Shown here piece by piece: positions 22,285-32,873 of a stretch of 64,000 nucleotides of DNA; the stretch's first letter is position 1, and each line of letters begins with the position of its first letter. Made by a program: the position numbers and the translations under genes. The notes beneath the pieces are model-generated. The model worked only from the letters and a program-made list of their open reading frames with translations. It had not been told where the DNA came from and made no database searches. The stretch spans positions 69,016,434 to 69,080,433 of the forward strand of contig NC_088794.1 in assembly GCF_011386835.1 (NCBI RefSeq), written 5' to 3'. Source of the stretch: Chrysemys picta bellii (lineage: Eukaryota; Chordata; Testudines; Emydidae).

Positions 22285-24089
22285 CATATATATAGCTAAG
22301 AAGAACAAGACTTCTGCTGTGTAGATGACAAAAGCTAATATAACCGTATATAGATTCCCATGACTCTTCATGAGCAAAAACTAATGCTACATACTTATAA
22401 CAATTTAGAAAAGGGTGAAGGATAATACCACTTTTGGAGAAAGACTGTAAAGTAGCTCCATGCCTGTGCATCATGTTAATGTTTGAATTGAAAGCCTAGG
22501 ATTTAGATTGCCATCAACTTGCTCAATAACCTCAGGCAAGTTATTTCTTCTGATATTCCAGCTGCACCATGAGTTATATTTACCTTTCTCCCCATCCCTC
22601 ACCCCTTCTATTGTAAAGAATAGTTGTTTAATGGTGGTAAAGTGACAAAACCTTTGGACTAAAAGCAAAGTGCTATGTAATTTAAATAAAGAAAATAAGC
22701 AAATATTTCCTCAACCTAAAAGCTGCCAGTTGTGTTACATAAAGAGAAGGCCATCTGCCCCTAATACACATCATTTAGGTTTATATGTACTGTATGGATC
22801 TTTAAATGAAAGCCAACATCCCACTGCCGGCTGCCTGCCAGTCATTTGGTGCAGATATGCCCATTTACAAGGTTGTCAGTTTCAGTTAAAAACACAAAAA
22901 CATGCTACACTTGCTACTATCTGGTGACTGGCAGGTGGCATCCAATTATTTCTAGATGAGATGGTGCCTATTTTAAAAACAAAAAATGGAGTTTACTTCT
23001 CAGCATCAATAGATCATTATAGTTTAAAGCACTTTTTGAGCCCAGGTATAACTTGACATATCCTTACTACGTGCCCAATTATAAAACATGTTGGGAGGCT
23101 ATGACTAGGAACAAGCTTCCAAAAGTTGGTATAATGCTAGTTGGAACATCCAGGTAGAAATGATAAATTCATTAGCTCCTCTTTAGAATTGGATTTTGAT
23201 CTAATCAGAATATAGAATGTATTCTTTTACTACAGATTATTAATAATTACAGATGAACTGAAGCAACAACATTCAGATACAAATTTGGGGTGATTAGATG
23301 TGTGGTTCTTGAATGAAGCACCAATAATATAAGGGTCACTTGCAAAAATTCTGATATAGATTCTGCTTCAGATGGAACCAAAGTTTTGATATAGGCCATC
23401 TCCATTATTAGTATTTAATGCGTGATTACATGATGTCATTTCATGTGTCATGTTCATAGGAGATGTGGAAAGAATTATCTAATTTTTAATGAGTTTGTCT
23501 TCGTAATAACTATAGCTGGTTGAAATATTTCAAGATTCAATATTTTGATTAAACTTTCTCAAAATTTTAATTAAGACAAACAAAATGTTTGATGACATTT
23601 CTGATCCCCCCCCATACATTTTTCAACCAATTATAATAATCCCCTGTAACTTTTTACTGATGCATCCTACCAGCTATCATAGATAAGACACTGCTCTTAT
23701 GTAAAGCATTAAGAAGCCAATGATTCACCATACCAGATCATATATACCAAAGTCTCTATTATTTAGTAAAGGTATGAGTCACAATGGTAATTAGATGCCT
23801 AAATTACATTTTTAGACCCCTAATCTCACTTGGCAAGTATGCTTTTGCAGCAAAAGTTCCTTAAGCCTCTGGACATGTGCATGGCTGCCTCCCTTTGGTA
23901 CGCAGACAACTATCTCCTGCCTAAGTCCCAGCGTGATTCACAAACCAGGGAAGATAGGCATTTGGTGGCCAAAGTCATGTATCGGGCCCAGTCTGGTAGG
24001 CAGCCTCTGAGCACAACTTCCAGGTCAGACCCCTCACATAAGCTGACAAAACAGCTAGAGCTTGGGGTAAGAGGATATCTCCTTCATAA
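22285..24089. other. No feature recognised
   Basis: AT-rich intergenic sequence. A short inverted pair CTGCCAGTC/GACTGGCAG lies near 22837 and 22926. No gene or element ends identified. Confidence 0.5.
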
Positions 24090-24230
24090 CCTTTACCTAG
24101 TGGTTAAATACTCACCCATAATGTAGGAGACCCCCAGGTCAAGCCAGCCCTCCTCCTGAGGTGGTGGTGAAGGGATTTGAACAGGTATTAGCCACATCTC
24201 AAGTGAGTGCCCTAAACACTAGGCTATAGA
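24090..24230. repeat. Foldback made of two tRNA-like halves
   Basis: The left arm (CCTAGTGGTTAAATACTCAC...GTAGGAGACCCCCAGGTCAA) resembles a tRNA 5' half through T arm. The right arm is a diverged copy in inverse orientation (complement reads AGCCTAGTGTTTAGGGCACT...TGTTCAAATCC). The A-box-like and B-box-like segments are recognisable but degenerate. It is an old tRNA-derived SINE in palindromic arrangement, not a functional tRNA. Confidence 0.55.
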
Positions 24231-25594
24231 CTCATTCTAACTCTCTCTAACCCAATTAACATTTAATTAATTAGAACAACTTCAATAGGAGAGACTGAGG
24301 GTGATCCACATCAGAATTCCATACAAATAACCTTGTACTGTCTGTATGTGACCTGATCAATGCCGCATATGTATATTATATATGTACCATGCCACACAGT
24401 ACATGCTAGCTTACACTTTCTGAACTTTAACAATATGTTGCATATTAATAATATGCTTGCAGTGCAGTCTAGACGTTAGAGCAGGCATTTACAACCTGGA
24501 AGTTCTACTTCTATTTCCAACTCTTCCACTGAAGCACAGTGAGACTCTGCGCAGGTCACGTTCTCTCAGTAGATCGATTACTCACCTCAAGGAGAGCATA
24601 GCTTGGTTAATTTTTGTAAAGTCCCTTGAGGTGCTCAGATGGAAGATTCTGTAGAAGAGCAGTGTACTATATTTACGCAAGCAGAAGTTGTTAAATATGC
24701 ATCTTGAAACATATGTACAAATATCACCACAGAGAAACTTTTTCAGGCCTTTAAAAATGTGTAACATTTCTCGCAGTGGTATCAGAGCACTTGACTGGGC
24801 TAAAGGTTGTCTCTATTCACAATTACCAGTAAAATAGTATAGTGGCCAAGTTCAAGCTTAGATGCATTTTTGAAGGGATCCATTATAGATATGGTACCAA
24901 GAGAACCCTGCCTCTCCTGCGAGCTTCACCCTTGGGATAGTAGTAATTTCAGCTCATCCTGGACAAGTGCAGATCAGTGATGGAGAGTAGTTTATTTAGG
25001 TAACTTGCACTATATACAATTTGTACAAAGTGCCATAATCTTGAATTTCATCGAGGTAACATTTATCAAGAGTAAAGCCAGAACGCTTCCTCAGGATGTT
25101 GCCCTCTAAAGCAAGGACTTGCATTGACTGTGCTGTTGCTACTTCTGCTTTTTATATCTGCTGCTCCCAGCAACCTCAATCTCTAGTGATAGCAGAATAA
25201 ACTCAGAATTGCTCATGGGGAATCTGACTCCTCACAAGCCAGTGGAGGAAGATATATTTCTTGCCTCAAGAGCACTGGTCTACAATTTTTGAGAAGTCTG
25301 CTTCAGAGATAAAATGTGCTATTTATTATGTATGTTGATGTGCTGAATTCAAATATGACAATTAAAACAACTGATTGGCTACTGTTTCTGAGATATTTAA
25401 GTTTTTACATTTTATGTTTATGTATATTGTGTACACAGAGTTTTAATCATGAATTGTAAACCTAGGTCTTTTCATGTGTTTATGGTTGCTTTACATGATA
25501 ATATTTCACCTGTCCTGTTTATGTAAAACTTTAAAAATCAGCAAAGGGTTATATAAATAAAATTGATTATGAAACAAAAGGCAAAAAACTATTA
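24231..25594. other. No gene recognised; flank of the pogo insertion
   Basis: AT-rich. The part next to the pogo element (about 25330-25594) may belong to the same older element that carries the ORF at 28148-29816, interrupted by the pogo insertion. That is inference. TA at 25593-25594 is the pogo target site. Confidence 0.4.
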
Positions 25595-26105
25595 CCGTAT
25601 TTTCCGGCGTATAAGATGACTGGGCGTATAAGACGACCCCCAACTTTTCCAGTTAAAATATAGAGTTTGGGATATACTCGCCGTATAAGACTACCCCTCT
25701 TCCAACGCACACCAAATAAAAATTAAAAAAACATCAGATTTGATTTCAATATGGTAATTTTAATTCAAATGCTTATGACATGCAGGTACTTAGCAGGAAA
25801 ACTGTCACTTATAAACATAAGGCTGTTTGTCATCAAACATGTAAACATAAAACAGTGCAAGTGGATTAAACTTTTCCTAATTCACTCTAAAGCTGAAAGG
25901 AAGGATAAGACAATAAACCCATGGGAGCTGCCATGCTGTTTGTTTTCTAAGCTGTCAACCAAACTGGAACTGATGGTGATAGAAGGAAGATAACAAACAA
26001 TAGAGAGAGAGCAAGTGCCGGGCAAGTCCCTGGCGAGTTAGCAACGCCCATCATAACTGCAAGCTACGGTATTTTTACAGGTTTTGCTGGCGTGACAGTT
26101 TCCCT

Positions 26106-27431
26106 TTAAAAGCCTTCAAAATCCTCCTGTTCGTCATCTGATATCGTAAGTACATCAATGACATCTTGTGATACATTTGTAAGGTAGTCATTGTATGGAT
26201 CGAATTCCGTATCAGATGGTGTGGTCTCAGCTTCGGCTTCCTCTTCATCTTGCCACAAGTAGTCGTCCTCCATACCATCTAATGAATTTGATATGCCACA
26301 CTTCTTGAAAGACTTGATTACTGTTTCTGCATCAATATCATTCCAGGCTTTTATGACAAACTTGCACAAAACATCCAACTGTGGAGCACGCATGTTTCCT
26401 CCTTTTGTGAACGACTTTTCGCCGCTAACCATCCATTCATTCCACTGTTCTCGAATGCGATCTTTAAATGGCTTGTTTAGGCACACATCCAGTGGCTGTA
26501 CCAACGATGTCAATCCTGCAGGAATAACTGCCGCATCTGTGTTTAGTCTTGCAAGCCTTTGCTTGGTGCTGGGAGTTAAATGAGCCCTGAACATATCCCA
26601 CACCAGTAGACTACATTTTTGAATAAGTCCACCTGGTCGCCTGCTCCATACATTATCAAGCCATAGCTTTACCCCTTCTTCATCCATCCAGCCTTTTTCA
26701 TTCACATGTACAAAACAACCAACAGGGAACTTGAGTTTTGGCATTGTTTTTCTTTTAAAAATAATCATTGGTCTCAGTTTGGCGCCATCAGCTGTGCATC
26801 CTAGTACCACTGTAAAACTGGACTTCTCATGTCCTGTTTTAATTAAAATTGTTTTTTCACCTTTTTGATGGACAGTTTTATTTCCAACCATATCAAAATT
26901 CATTGGAGTTTCATCCATATTTCCAATACTACTTAACGCATAGCCATGTTTAGTGCGCTGTTGTATTACGTATCAATGGAAACTATTTACTTTGCTATCA
27001 AGATCTGCAGGTAATTTTTGGGCAATTTTCGTCTTTTGCCTCACTACCATATTATGCCTTTCCATGAATCTAGTACACCAGGATACAGTGGCCTTAAATC
27101 TGTTGCTGTGATCTGGGTTAGATTTGGCCCACTGAAGTGCAAACAAACGTATTTTATTTCGTGTCACTACATAACCGTTTTGGCGATGCTCATTCACCAT
27201 GTCTGCTACATGTTTTTCGAGTTCTGGCCAATGTGGGGTGCCTCTTCTTAATGCACACTTACCCCTTGGCAAACTCTTTAATGCTTTTTCATTTGCTTTC
27301 CAGTCCCGAACCATCTTTTCTGTTACTCCATATTGTCTTGCAGCAGCGCAGTTATTATGTTCCATGGCAAAGTTTACAACTTTAAGTTTGAAACTGGCTT
27401 CATATTTCTTTCTTCTTGCTGGTGGAGCCAT
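26106..27431 (-). pseudogene. pogo/Tigger-like transposase with one internal stop codon
   Basis: Catalyses TA-targeted cut-and-paste transposition. The first ATG (27429-27431) gives MAPPARRKKYEASFKLKVVN, a Brinker/CENP-B-like N-terminal helix-turn-helix (about residues 5-55: AARQYGVTEKMVRDWK). A second DNA-binding helical region follows (PELEKHVADMVNEHRQNGY...FKATVSWCTRFMERHNM). The DDE_1 catalytic core shows three Asp: MDETPM (codon 26913-26915), LVWDMFRAHL (26595-26597) and VQPLDVCLNKPFK (26487-26489), with 35 residues between the last two. An acidic tail (DEEEAEAE, DDEQEDFEGF) ends at 26106. A TGA at 26973-26975 interrupts codon 153 counted from the ATG; sequence on both sides is in one frame and looks conserved, suggesting CGA to TGA decay. 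Otherwise 441 residues would be expected. Confidence 0.93.
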
Positions 27432-27535
27432 GATGGGGTTTTGACTGTTGGACAATTGTATACTGTACTGTATGTACTGGTGCTATACTGTATGAAGAGG
27501 TACAGATACTGGTGCTGTACTGTATGTGGTACCCA

Positions 27536-27602
27536 GTATACAACAACCAGCCAATCACGGCAAGCGATGTACCTTACCGGCGATTGGCTGGTTGTTGTAT
27601 AC
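27536..27602. repeat. Perfect 21-bp palindrome arms with 25-bp spacer in the pogo element
   Basis: GTATACAACAACCAGCCAATC at 27536-27556 begins an arm whose exact complement occupies 27582-27602. Each arm contains a CCAAT box in opposite orientation. It lies about 100 bp upstream of the transposase ATG, so it could be promoter structure as well as a foldback. Confidence 0.85.
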
Positions 27603-27678
27603 AAAGCCTGCTTGGATTGGTCAGCTCTCTCTGCCTGCCCAGCCCTCCCTGTCTCCAAGACTATCAGAGCGGTAGCGC

Positions 27679-27865
27679 AAACACGCCTCTTTCACCCGTC
27701 TGGCCCGCCCTTGTATCCTATTACCTCCTTCTCTGCCTCTCAGATCTCGCACATGCGTGCCTGCGCCGCTTCACTGCAGTCCTCAGGAGCGAGATCTGAG
27801 AGGCAAAGAAGGAGGTACGGTAATAGGATACAAGGGCGGGCCAGACGGGTGAAAGAGGCGTGTTT
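27679..27865. repeat. Long palindrome in the pogo element with a footprint-like insertion
   Basis: The left arm 27679-27750 and right arm 27789-27865 are nearly perfect complements around a 38-bp spacer. The right arm has five extra bases: it reads GGAGGTACGGTAATAGG where the left arm's complement reads GGAGGTAATAGG. The difference is TA-CGG-TA in place of TA. CGG is also the last three bases of this transposon's right end. Confidence 0.8.
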
Positions 27866-28147
27866 TTCTGGGCACAGCGCCGCTCTCTCTCTTTTTTCCA
27901 TACCCCGGGCATCCCGGACGCCTGCAGCTTGCTCCGCCCTTGCTGCTTTCATGCGGCCGCGGCCGTTTTTCAGCTCCCCCCACCATATGCGGTGACCGCA
28001 GATTCTCCAGTCCGGCTCGGAAGTTTCAGCACCCGCCCTATAAGACGACACCCGGCGTATAAGACGACCCCCGACTTTTGAGAAGATTTTCCTGGGTTAC
28101 AAGGTCGTCTTATACGCTGGAAAATACGGTATGTACATAGTTTAGTT

Positions 28148-29816
28148 CTATTCAGTGTCTACTCGGCGCTTCTTGGCTTGTCTCTTGTATTCATTAAATG
28201 GAGCATCTCTTGTCACTGTCCAGCAATAGTCTGCAAGCATTGATGGGCTCCATTTACCCTGATAGCGTTTCTCCATTGTTGCAATGTCCTGGTGAAATCG
28301 CTCGCCGTGCTCGTCGCTCACTGCTCCGCAGTTCGGTGGAAAAAAAATCTAGATGAGAATGCAAAAAATGTATCTTTAGTGACATGTTGCAACCAACGCT
28401 TTTGTATGTCTTGAGGAGGTTTTCCACCAACAACCTGTAGTTGTCTGCCTTGTTGTTTCCAAGAAAATTTATTGCCACTAACTTAAAGGCTTTCCATGCC
28501 GTCTTTTCCTTGCCACGCAGTGCATGGTCAAATGCATCATCACGAAGAAGTTCACGAATCTGAGGACCAACAAAGACACCTTCCTTTATCTTAGCTTCAC
28601 TTAACCTTGGAAATTTTCCATGGAGGTACTTGAAAGCTGCTTGTGTTTTGTCAATGGCCTTGACAAAGTTCTTCATAAGACCCAGCTTGATGTGTAAGGA
28701 TGGTAACAAAATCTTCCTTGATTCAACAAGTGGTGAATGCTGAACACTTTTCCTCCCAGGCTCCAATGACTGTCGGAGTGGCCAATCTTTCTTGATGTAG
28801 TGGGCATCTCTTGCACGACTTTCCCATTCGCAGAGAAAACAGCAGTACTTTGTGTATCCAGTCTGCAGACCAAGCAAGAGAGCAACAACCTTCAAATCGC
28901 CACAAAGCTGCCACTGATGTTGGTCATAGTTTATGCACCTCAAAAGTTGTTTCATGTTGTCATGACCAACTGGAACTGATGGCAAAACATTGCCATTATG
29001 CAGTAAAACAGCTTTAAGACTCGTCTTCGATGAATCAATGAACAGTCTCCACTCATCTGGATCATGAACGATGTTGAGGGCTGCCATCATACCATCCATG
29101 TTGTTGCAGGCTACAAGATCGCCTTCCATGAAGAAGAATGGGACAAAATCCTTTTGACGGTCACGGAACATGGAAACCCTAACATCACCTGCCAGGAGAT
29201 GCCACTGCTGTAGTCTGGAGCCCAACAGCTCTGCCTTACTCTTGGGTAGTTCCAAATCCCTGACAAGGTCATTCAGTTCACCTTGTGTTATGAGGTGTGG
29301 TTCAGAGGAGGAGGATGGGAGAAAATGTGGGTCCTGTGACATTGATGGTTCAGGACCAGAAGTTTCATCCCCTTCCTCTTCCTCGTCTGACTCAAGTGAG
29401 AATGATTCTGGTGCATCAGGAACCAGCAGTCCTTCTCCGTGGGGTACTGGGCGTATAGCTGATGGAATGTTTGGATAATGCACAGTCCACTTTTTCTTCT
29501 TTGACACACCTTTCCCAACTGGAGGCACCATGCAGAAGTAACAATTGCTGGTATGATCTGTTGGTTCTCTCCAAATCATTGGCACTGCAAAAGGCATAGA
29601 TTTCCTTTTCCTGTTCAACCACTGGCGAAGATTTGTTGCACAAGTGTTGCAGCATATGTGTGGGGCCCACCTCTTGTCCTGATCTCCAGTTTTGCAGCCA
29701 AAATAAAGGTGATAGGCTTTCTTAACCATAGTGGTTGTACTGTGCTTTTGTGATGCAAAAGTCACTTCACCACAGACATAGAAGTTCTCTGCACTGTTCA
29801 CACAAGTACGAGGCAT
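28148..29816 (-). CDS. Conserved transposase-like ORF of unknown family, one frameshift near the C-terminus
   Basis: I do not recognise a named family with certainty. ATG at 29814-29816 opens MPRTCVNSAENFYVCGEVTF. The N-terminus is Cys/His-rich (Cys5, 15, 41, 55, 56, 59, 92, 95; His53, 88), like a zinc-binding DNA-recognition module. An acidic Ser/Glu stretch lies at about residues 140-160. A globular part follows with candidate acidic residues Asp261 (RLFIDSSKTS) and Asp307 (LCGDLKVVALL), and a CFLC motif (Cys326, Cys329) with His339. A run of eight A at 28340-28347 shifts the frame; reading past it, a conserved-looking DEHGERFHQDIATMEKRYQG segment continues to TAG at 28148-28150. With one base fewer the length fits exactly 555 codons plus stop. 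D...D...CxxC...H...E suggests an RNase H-fold transposase, which is inference. From memory, similar ORFs occur in invertebrate genomes; unchecked. Confidence 0.75.
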
Positions 29817-29953
29817 CTCTGCTCACTTTGGCTAAACAGAAATGTGTCCCTTTGCAAAATCAAACACTGACAAATAAGAGAGCACGACACTGTATGATTT
29901 CTAGAGCTGATATAGGGCAATTTGTTCAGCAGAGTGATGTAAGCTTCGTTATG

Positions 29954-30034
29954 ATTGCATCATCCATGACTTCTTGGAATAACATGATGCAATTCATATC
30001 ATGTATGATGCAATACCAGCTTCAGATTGCATCA
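29954..30034. promoter_or_regulatory. Cluster of four TGATGCAAT motifs upstream of the transposase-like ORF
   Basis: ATTGCATCA at 29954-29962, TGATGCAAT at 29985-29993 and 30006-30014, and ATTGCATCA at 30026-30034: four exact copies in 81 bp, arranged inverted-direct-direct-inverted. TGATGCAAT fits the known C/EBP-ATF composite (CARE) consensus. The cluster begins about 140 bp upstream of the ORF start, so it may be its promoter, or subterminal binding sites of the element. Confidence 0.6.
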
Positions 30035-30668
30035 TTCATTGTTTTGCCTAAAAAGCAAGTACTGTCCAAACCCAGTCATAGATTTATTCATAGATCCAGT
30101 CCAAGATGTATTTTAGTCATTTCTGGTTTAAATTGAGATCCCTTCCCTTTATAATTCACTTATCCTCCGCCGTTCCCAAGTCAAGGGTCATATATACTGA
30201 CCCAATAGCATATCTTGAAAACTAGAGCCAACAATTTTAAGCATCATTTTCGTTCTCAGTGACCCAGTATTAGTGAAGTTTGACTACATTTATTTCAGAA
30301 GCATTTTGGCTGTAGAGCAGTGGAATCAGAACTGCTGGTCCATAAAGTCACTTAATATTCTGTTCTTCATTATGGGTGTAGTGCACTAAAGAATAAGAAA
30401 TCTGAGATGGAGGAATGAGGATCCTGAATGCAAATTACTGCTAAAAGTATTTTAAAAAAAATTGACAAGATAAAAATCTCTGAAGACTGGTGAATGACAT
30501 AGCCATAGCAGCAGGGAGATGTTTTGATAATTGTAGGAAGGTTAAAAAAAGTGGCTAACAGGACATGCAGGTATTTATTTCCCATTCAGTAAGACTCTTT
30601 ACTGCTGCTCATATAGCCAGAGAAGCAAAAATATTGTCAGGGCAGAAGAGAATCAACCAATATCCTTC
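30035..30668. other. No gene recognised
   Basis: AT-rich. It probably contains the far end of the element carrying the 28148-29816 ORF, but I could not locate a convincing terminal repeat. Confidence 0.4.
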
Positions 30669-31650
30669 TGTCACATTCCAGGGTGCAATGTAGACCAATG
30701 AGAGGCTGTCTTATCACCTGGTCCACAACGTTAGGTGCCTCACAATGCTTTGCTGTGGGTCACAATCTGGGCCTCTCTCAAACAGCATGCAGGTCACACC
30801 TGCTGGACCACAACCCTAGTCCAGCAGCTCTAACCCCAGCAGCCTGTTGACAATACACAGTGACATTCTGGGTTCCAGAAGCCTTGACTACTACTTGCAG
30901 GGTGACCCCAACATACCTCACTCCAAGTTTTCCCCAAATATGGGTCCTGCACTGTCCAGCCCTCTTGGACAGTTCAGATATTATAGGTCTGTTGTCCCTG
31001 TAAGGATTGAATATGCAACAGTTTGTTACTTTACCTAGAATTACCAAATAGTTCATTTTAAATACAAAGGCTGAGTTTTAATTAAAAAAACAAAACAAGT
31101 TTATTTAACTACAAATAGAGATTTTAAGAGTTAAGTTTTAAGAACAAGTTACCAGAGAAAGAAGATAAAATGCTTTCTAGTAGCTTAAATTTAGCAAACT
31201 AGATTCGGTTCAAGGTAAAAATCTTTGCCGCATGTTCCCAAATTCTCAGGTCAGTACCACCCCCAAAGGTCAAAGGGCTGGTTACTTTTTCTCCCTCTCT
31301 CTTTCACCTAAGAAGACAAAGAGAGAAGCTGGAGTGCTTTTGCCACTCACTTTAATAGTCCATTCACCCTCTGAAATGCATTATGCTGGGGATTACCCCT
31401 GAATAAAGTTTTTTCCTTCTGTAATGACAGAGACTTGGAGGCTCACAGTGAAAGAAGTTCTATGTTGTTGCTTGCTAGAATGCAGATCAACCTGTTTTTG
31501 CCCCCCTTCATTGCTAAAGAATGGCCACGTGACCGGTGTCTGCCAATCAATTCTGACACCTGGCTAGAGGTGTCAGCTTGTCCCTTGTCTTTGAGAAACC
31601 TATTTACCCACTCTTGCTGTCCCAAGGACCATGTTTACTGTAAAGTGAGG
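30669..31650 (-). mobile_element. LTR-like segment, probably minus orientation; right edge uncertain
   Basis: Begins TGTCACATTCCAGGG. The centre (AACAAGTTTATTTAACTACA near 31095) is arranged like the centre of the LTR at 1084-2287 (AATAAGTTTATTAAATACAA), giving an AATAAA on the minus strand. Pyrimidine-rich blocks and a CCAATCAATTCTGACACCTGG segment follow. I could not fix the right end or a target duplication. Confidence 0.45.
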
Positions 31651-31749
31651 TAAACCCACATTTCCTTATTTAGGATAGACATGTTTAATGCCTTCTGCAT
31701 AGTTAGAGCTGCTTGGGTGCTAATAACATGTGCTAACGACATACATAGG

Positions 31750-31876
31750 TGCTGAAAGTAGCGGTGCAGGGGGGTGCTGAAGCACACCCTGGCTTGCAGT
31801 GGTTTCCATCATAGATAGGGTTTACAGATGGGTTCAATGGCTCTCAGCACCCCCCACACAAGTTGTTCCAGCACCC
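31750..31876. repeat. Small MITE-like element with GGTGCTG inverted ends
   Basis: Starts GGTGCTGAAAGTAG and ends TGTTCCAGCACCC (complement GGGTGCTGGAACA). An internal GGTGCTGAAGC and CTCAGCACCCC add a second nested inverted pair. No target duplication identified. Confidence 0.45.
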
Positions 31877-31945
31877 TTGGAATCATAGCATCATAGTGTT
31901 AGAAGGGACCGGAAGGGTCATCTAGTCTAACCCTAACCCACTGTC
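31877..31945 (-). mobile_element. CR1 LINE 3'-end scrap, antisense
   Basis: AATCATAGCATCATAGTGTT then AGAAGGGACC..GGGTCATCTAGTCTAACCC is the characteristic reverse complement of a sauropsid CR1 3' end. Confidence 0.75.
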
Positions 31946-32700
31946 AAGATGCAGGATTTGATCATATTGGGGAATTCATAACTTTACAGATAATATTCCT
32001 ACATGCATTTCACTATGATATTATTGACCATTGAGTTATTTTTCAAAGACATATTTTGTACCAAGTTTACATAAGTGTGTACTTTATGAATTCAGGTATG
32101 CATTTGGTCACACCTTCCCAACCTTCCTAAGTGTTTTTTCCGTCATCATGCCATAGGAACATGATTTTTGTTCAGTGTGCACAGAACCAAACCAGGATAG
32201 GTGCACACACATCCACTAGGAATCAACACACGCATTTCTAAATGGATATCCATCTAATACTTCCTCTTCATTCTGTACTTGGCTGTTGAAGATCAAAGTC
32301 CATGTCACAAAATAAAGACAGAAAGAAGTCACTCTCCATTTTAGGTCTTCTCTCTGCACATGCAATGCAACAAATTTTTATAACCAGTAAAATAGAAATT
32401 GAAAGAGCATTTGGAGCATACTGACCCCCAGTTATGGCAGCCATCTGCAATGATTTTTGACTATCTGGCACTGCACTGGCCACAATGATACAGAATTTCC
32501 ATAAGTAACACTGTCCAAAGGAAAATAAATTTATGCCCTCTGAATCACTGTGACTCCTCAGCATTTCAGAGTTGCTATTTAAAAGGCCCAGATTTCTCAG
32601 CATAAATAGGAAATCCTCAATCACTTGTCATAGACACTACAACATAAAATCCTTAACAAGCCCCAATAATCCAGCCAGAAAGTGATTCTATTAATTTTGA

Positions 32701-32702
<2 letters not shown>

Positions 32703-32735
<33 letters not shown>
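32703..32735. repeat. (TG)n microsatellite
   Basis: About 16 uninterrupted TG units, followed by a T-rich stretch. Confidence 0.95.
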
Positions 32736-32737
<2 letters not shown>

Positions 32738-32873
32738 TTTTTTTTGTAGCGTTCTAAAGACTTACATAACATTAGAAATATTTGACCAGTAGTTTAATTC
32801 CAGGGTTGAATTTGACTCATTAGGTCCAGAGAATAAAGTGGGGGGAAAACAATAGAGAAATTTTATACTTAAT

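Larger units (their letters stand above)
25595..28129. mobile_element. pogo-type Tc1/mariner transposon, 2535 bp, TA target duplication
   Basis: The left end CCGTATTTTCCGGCGTATAA and right end (complement CCGTATTTTCCAGCGTATAA) form terminal inverted repeats, each flanked by TA (25593-25594, 28130-28131). The motif CGTATAAGACGAC or a close variant is repeated at 25608, 25625, 25682, 28037 and 28056, and inverted at 28104. These are candidate transposase-binding sites. A single transposase gene runs on the minus strand. The region upstream of the gene holds two long palindromes (27536-27602 and 27679-27865). Confidence 0.92.

Noticed and set aside
24090..24170. Possible tRNA gene
   Set aside because: Only A-box and B-box-like traces; the cloverleaf is not intact and the sequence is mirrored at 24175-24230, so it is SINE-derived.
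27333..28081. Open frames of up to 220 codons across the pogo palindromes
   Set aside because: Both strands are open because the DNA is palindromic and GC-rich; no recognised motif.
32703..32735. CRISPR-like or satellite array
   Set aside because: A plain TG microsatellite; no spacer-repeat structure anywhere in the window.
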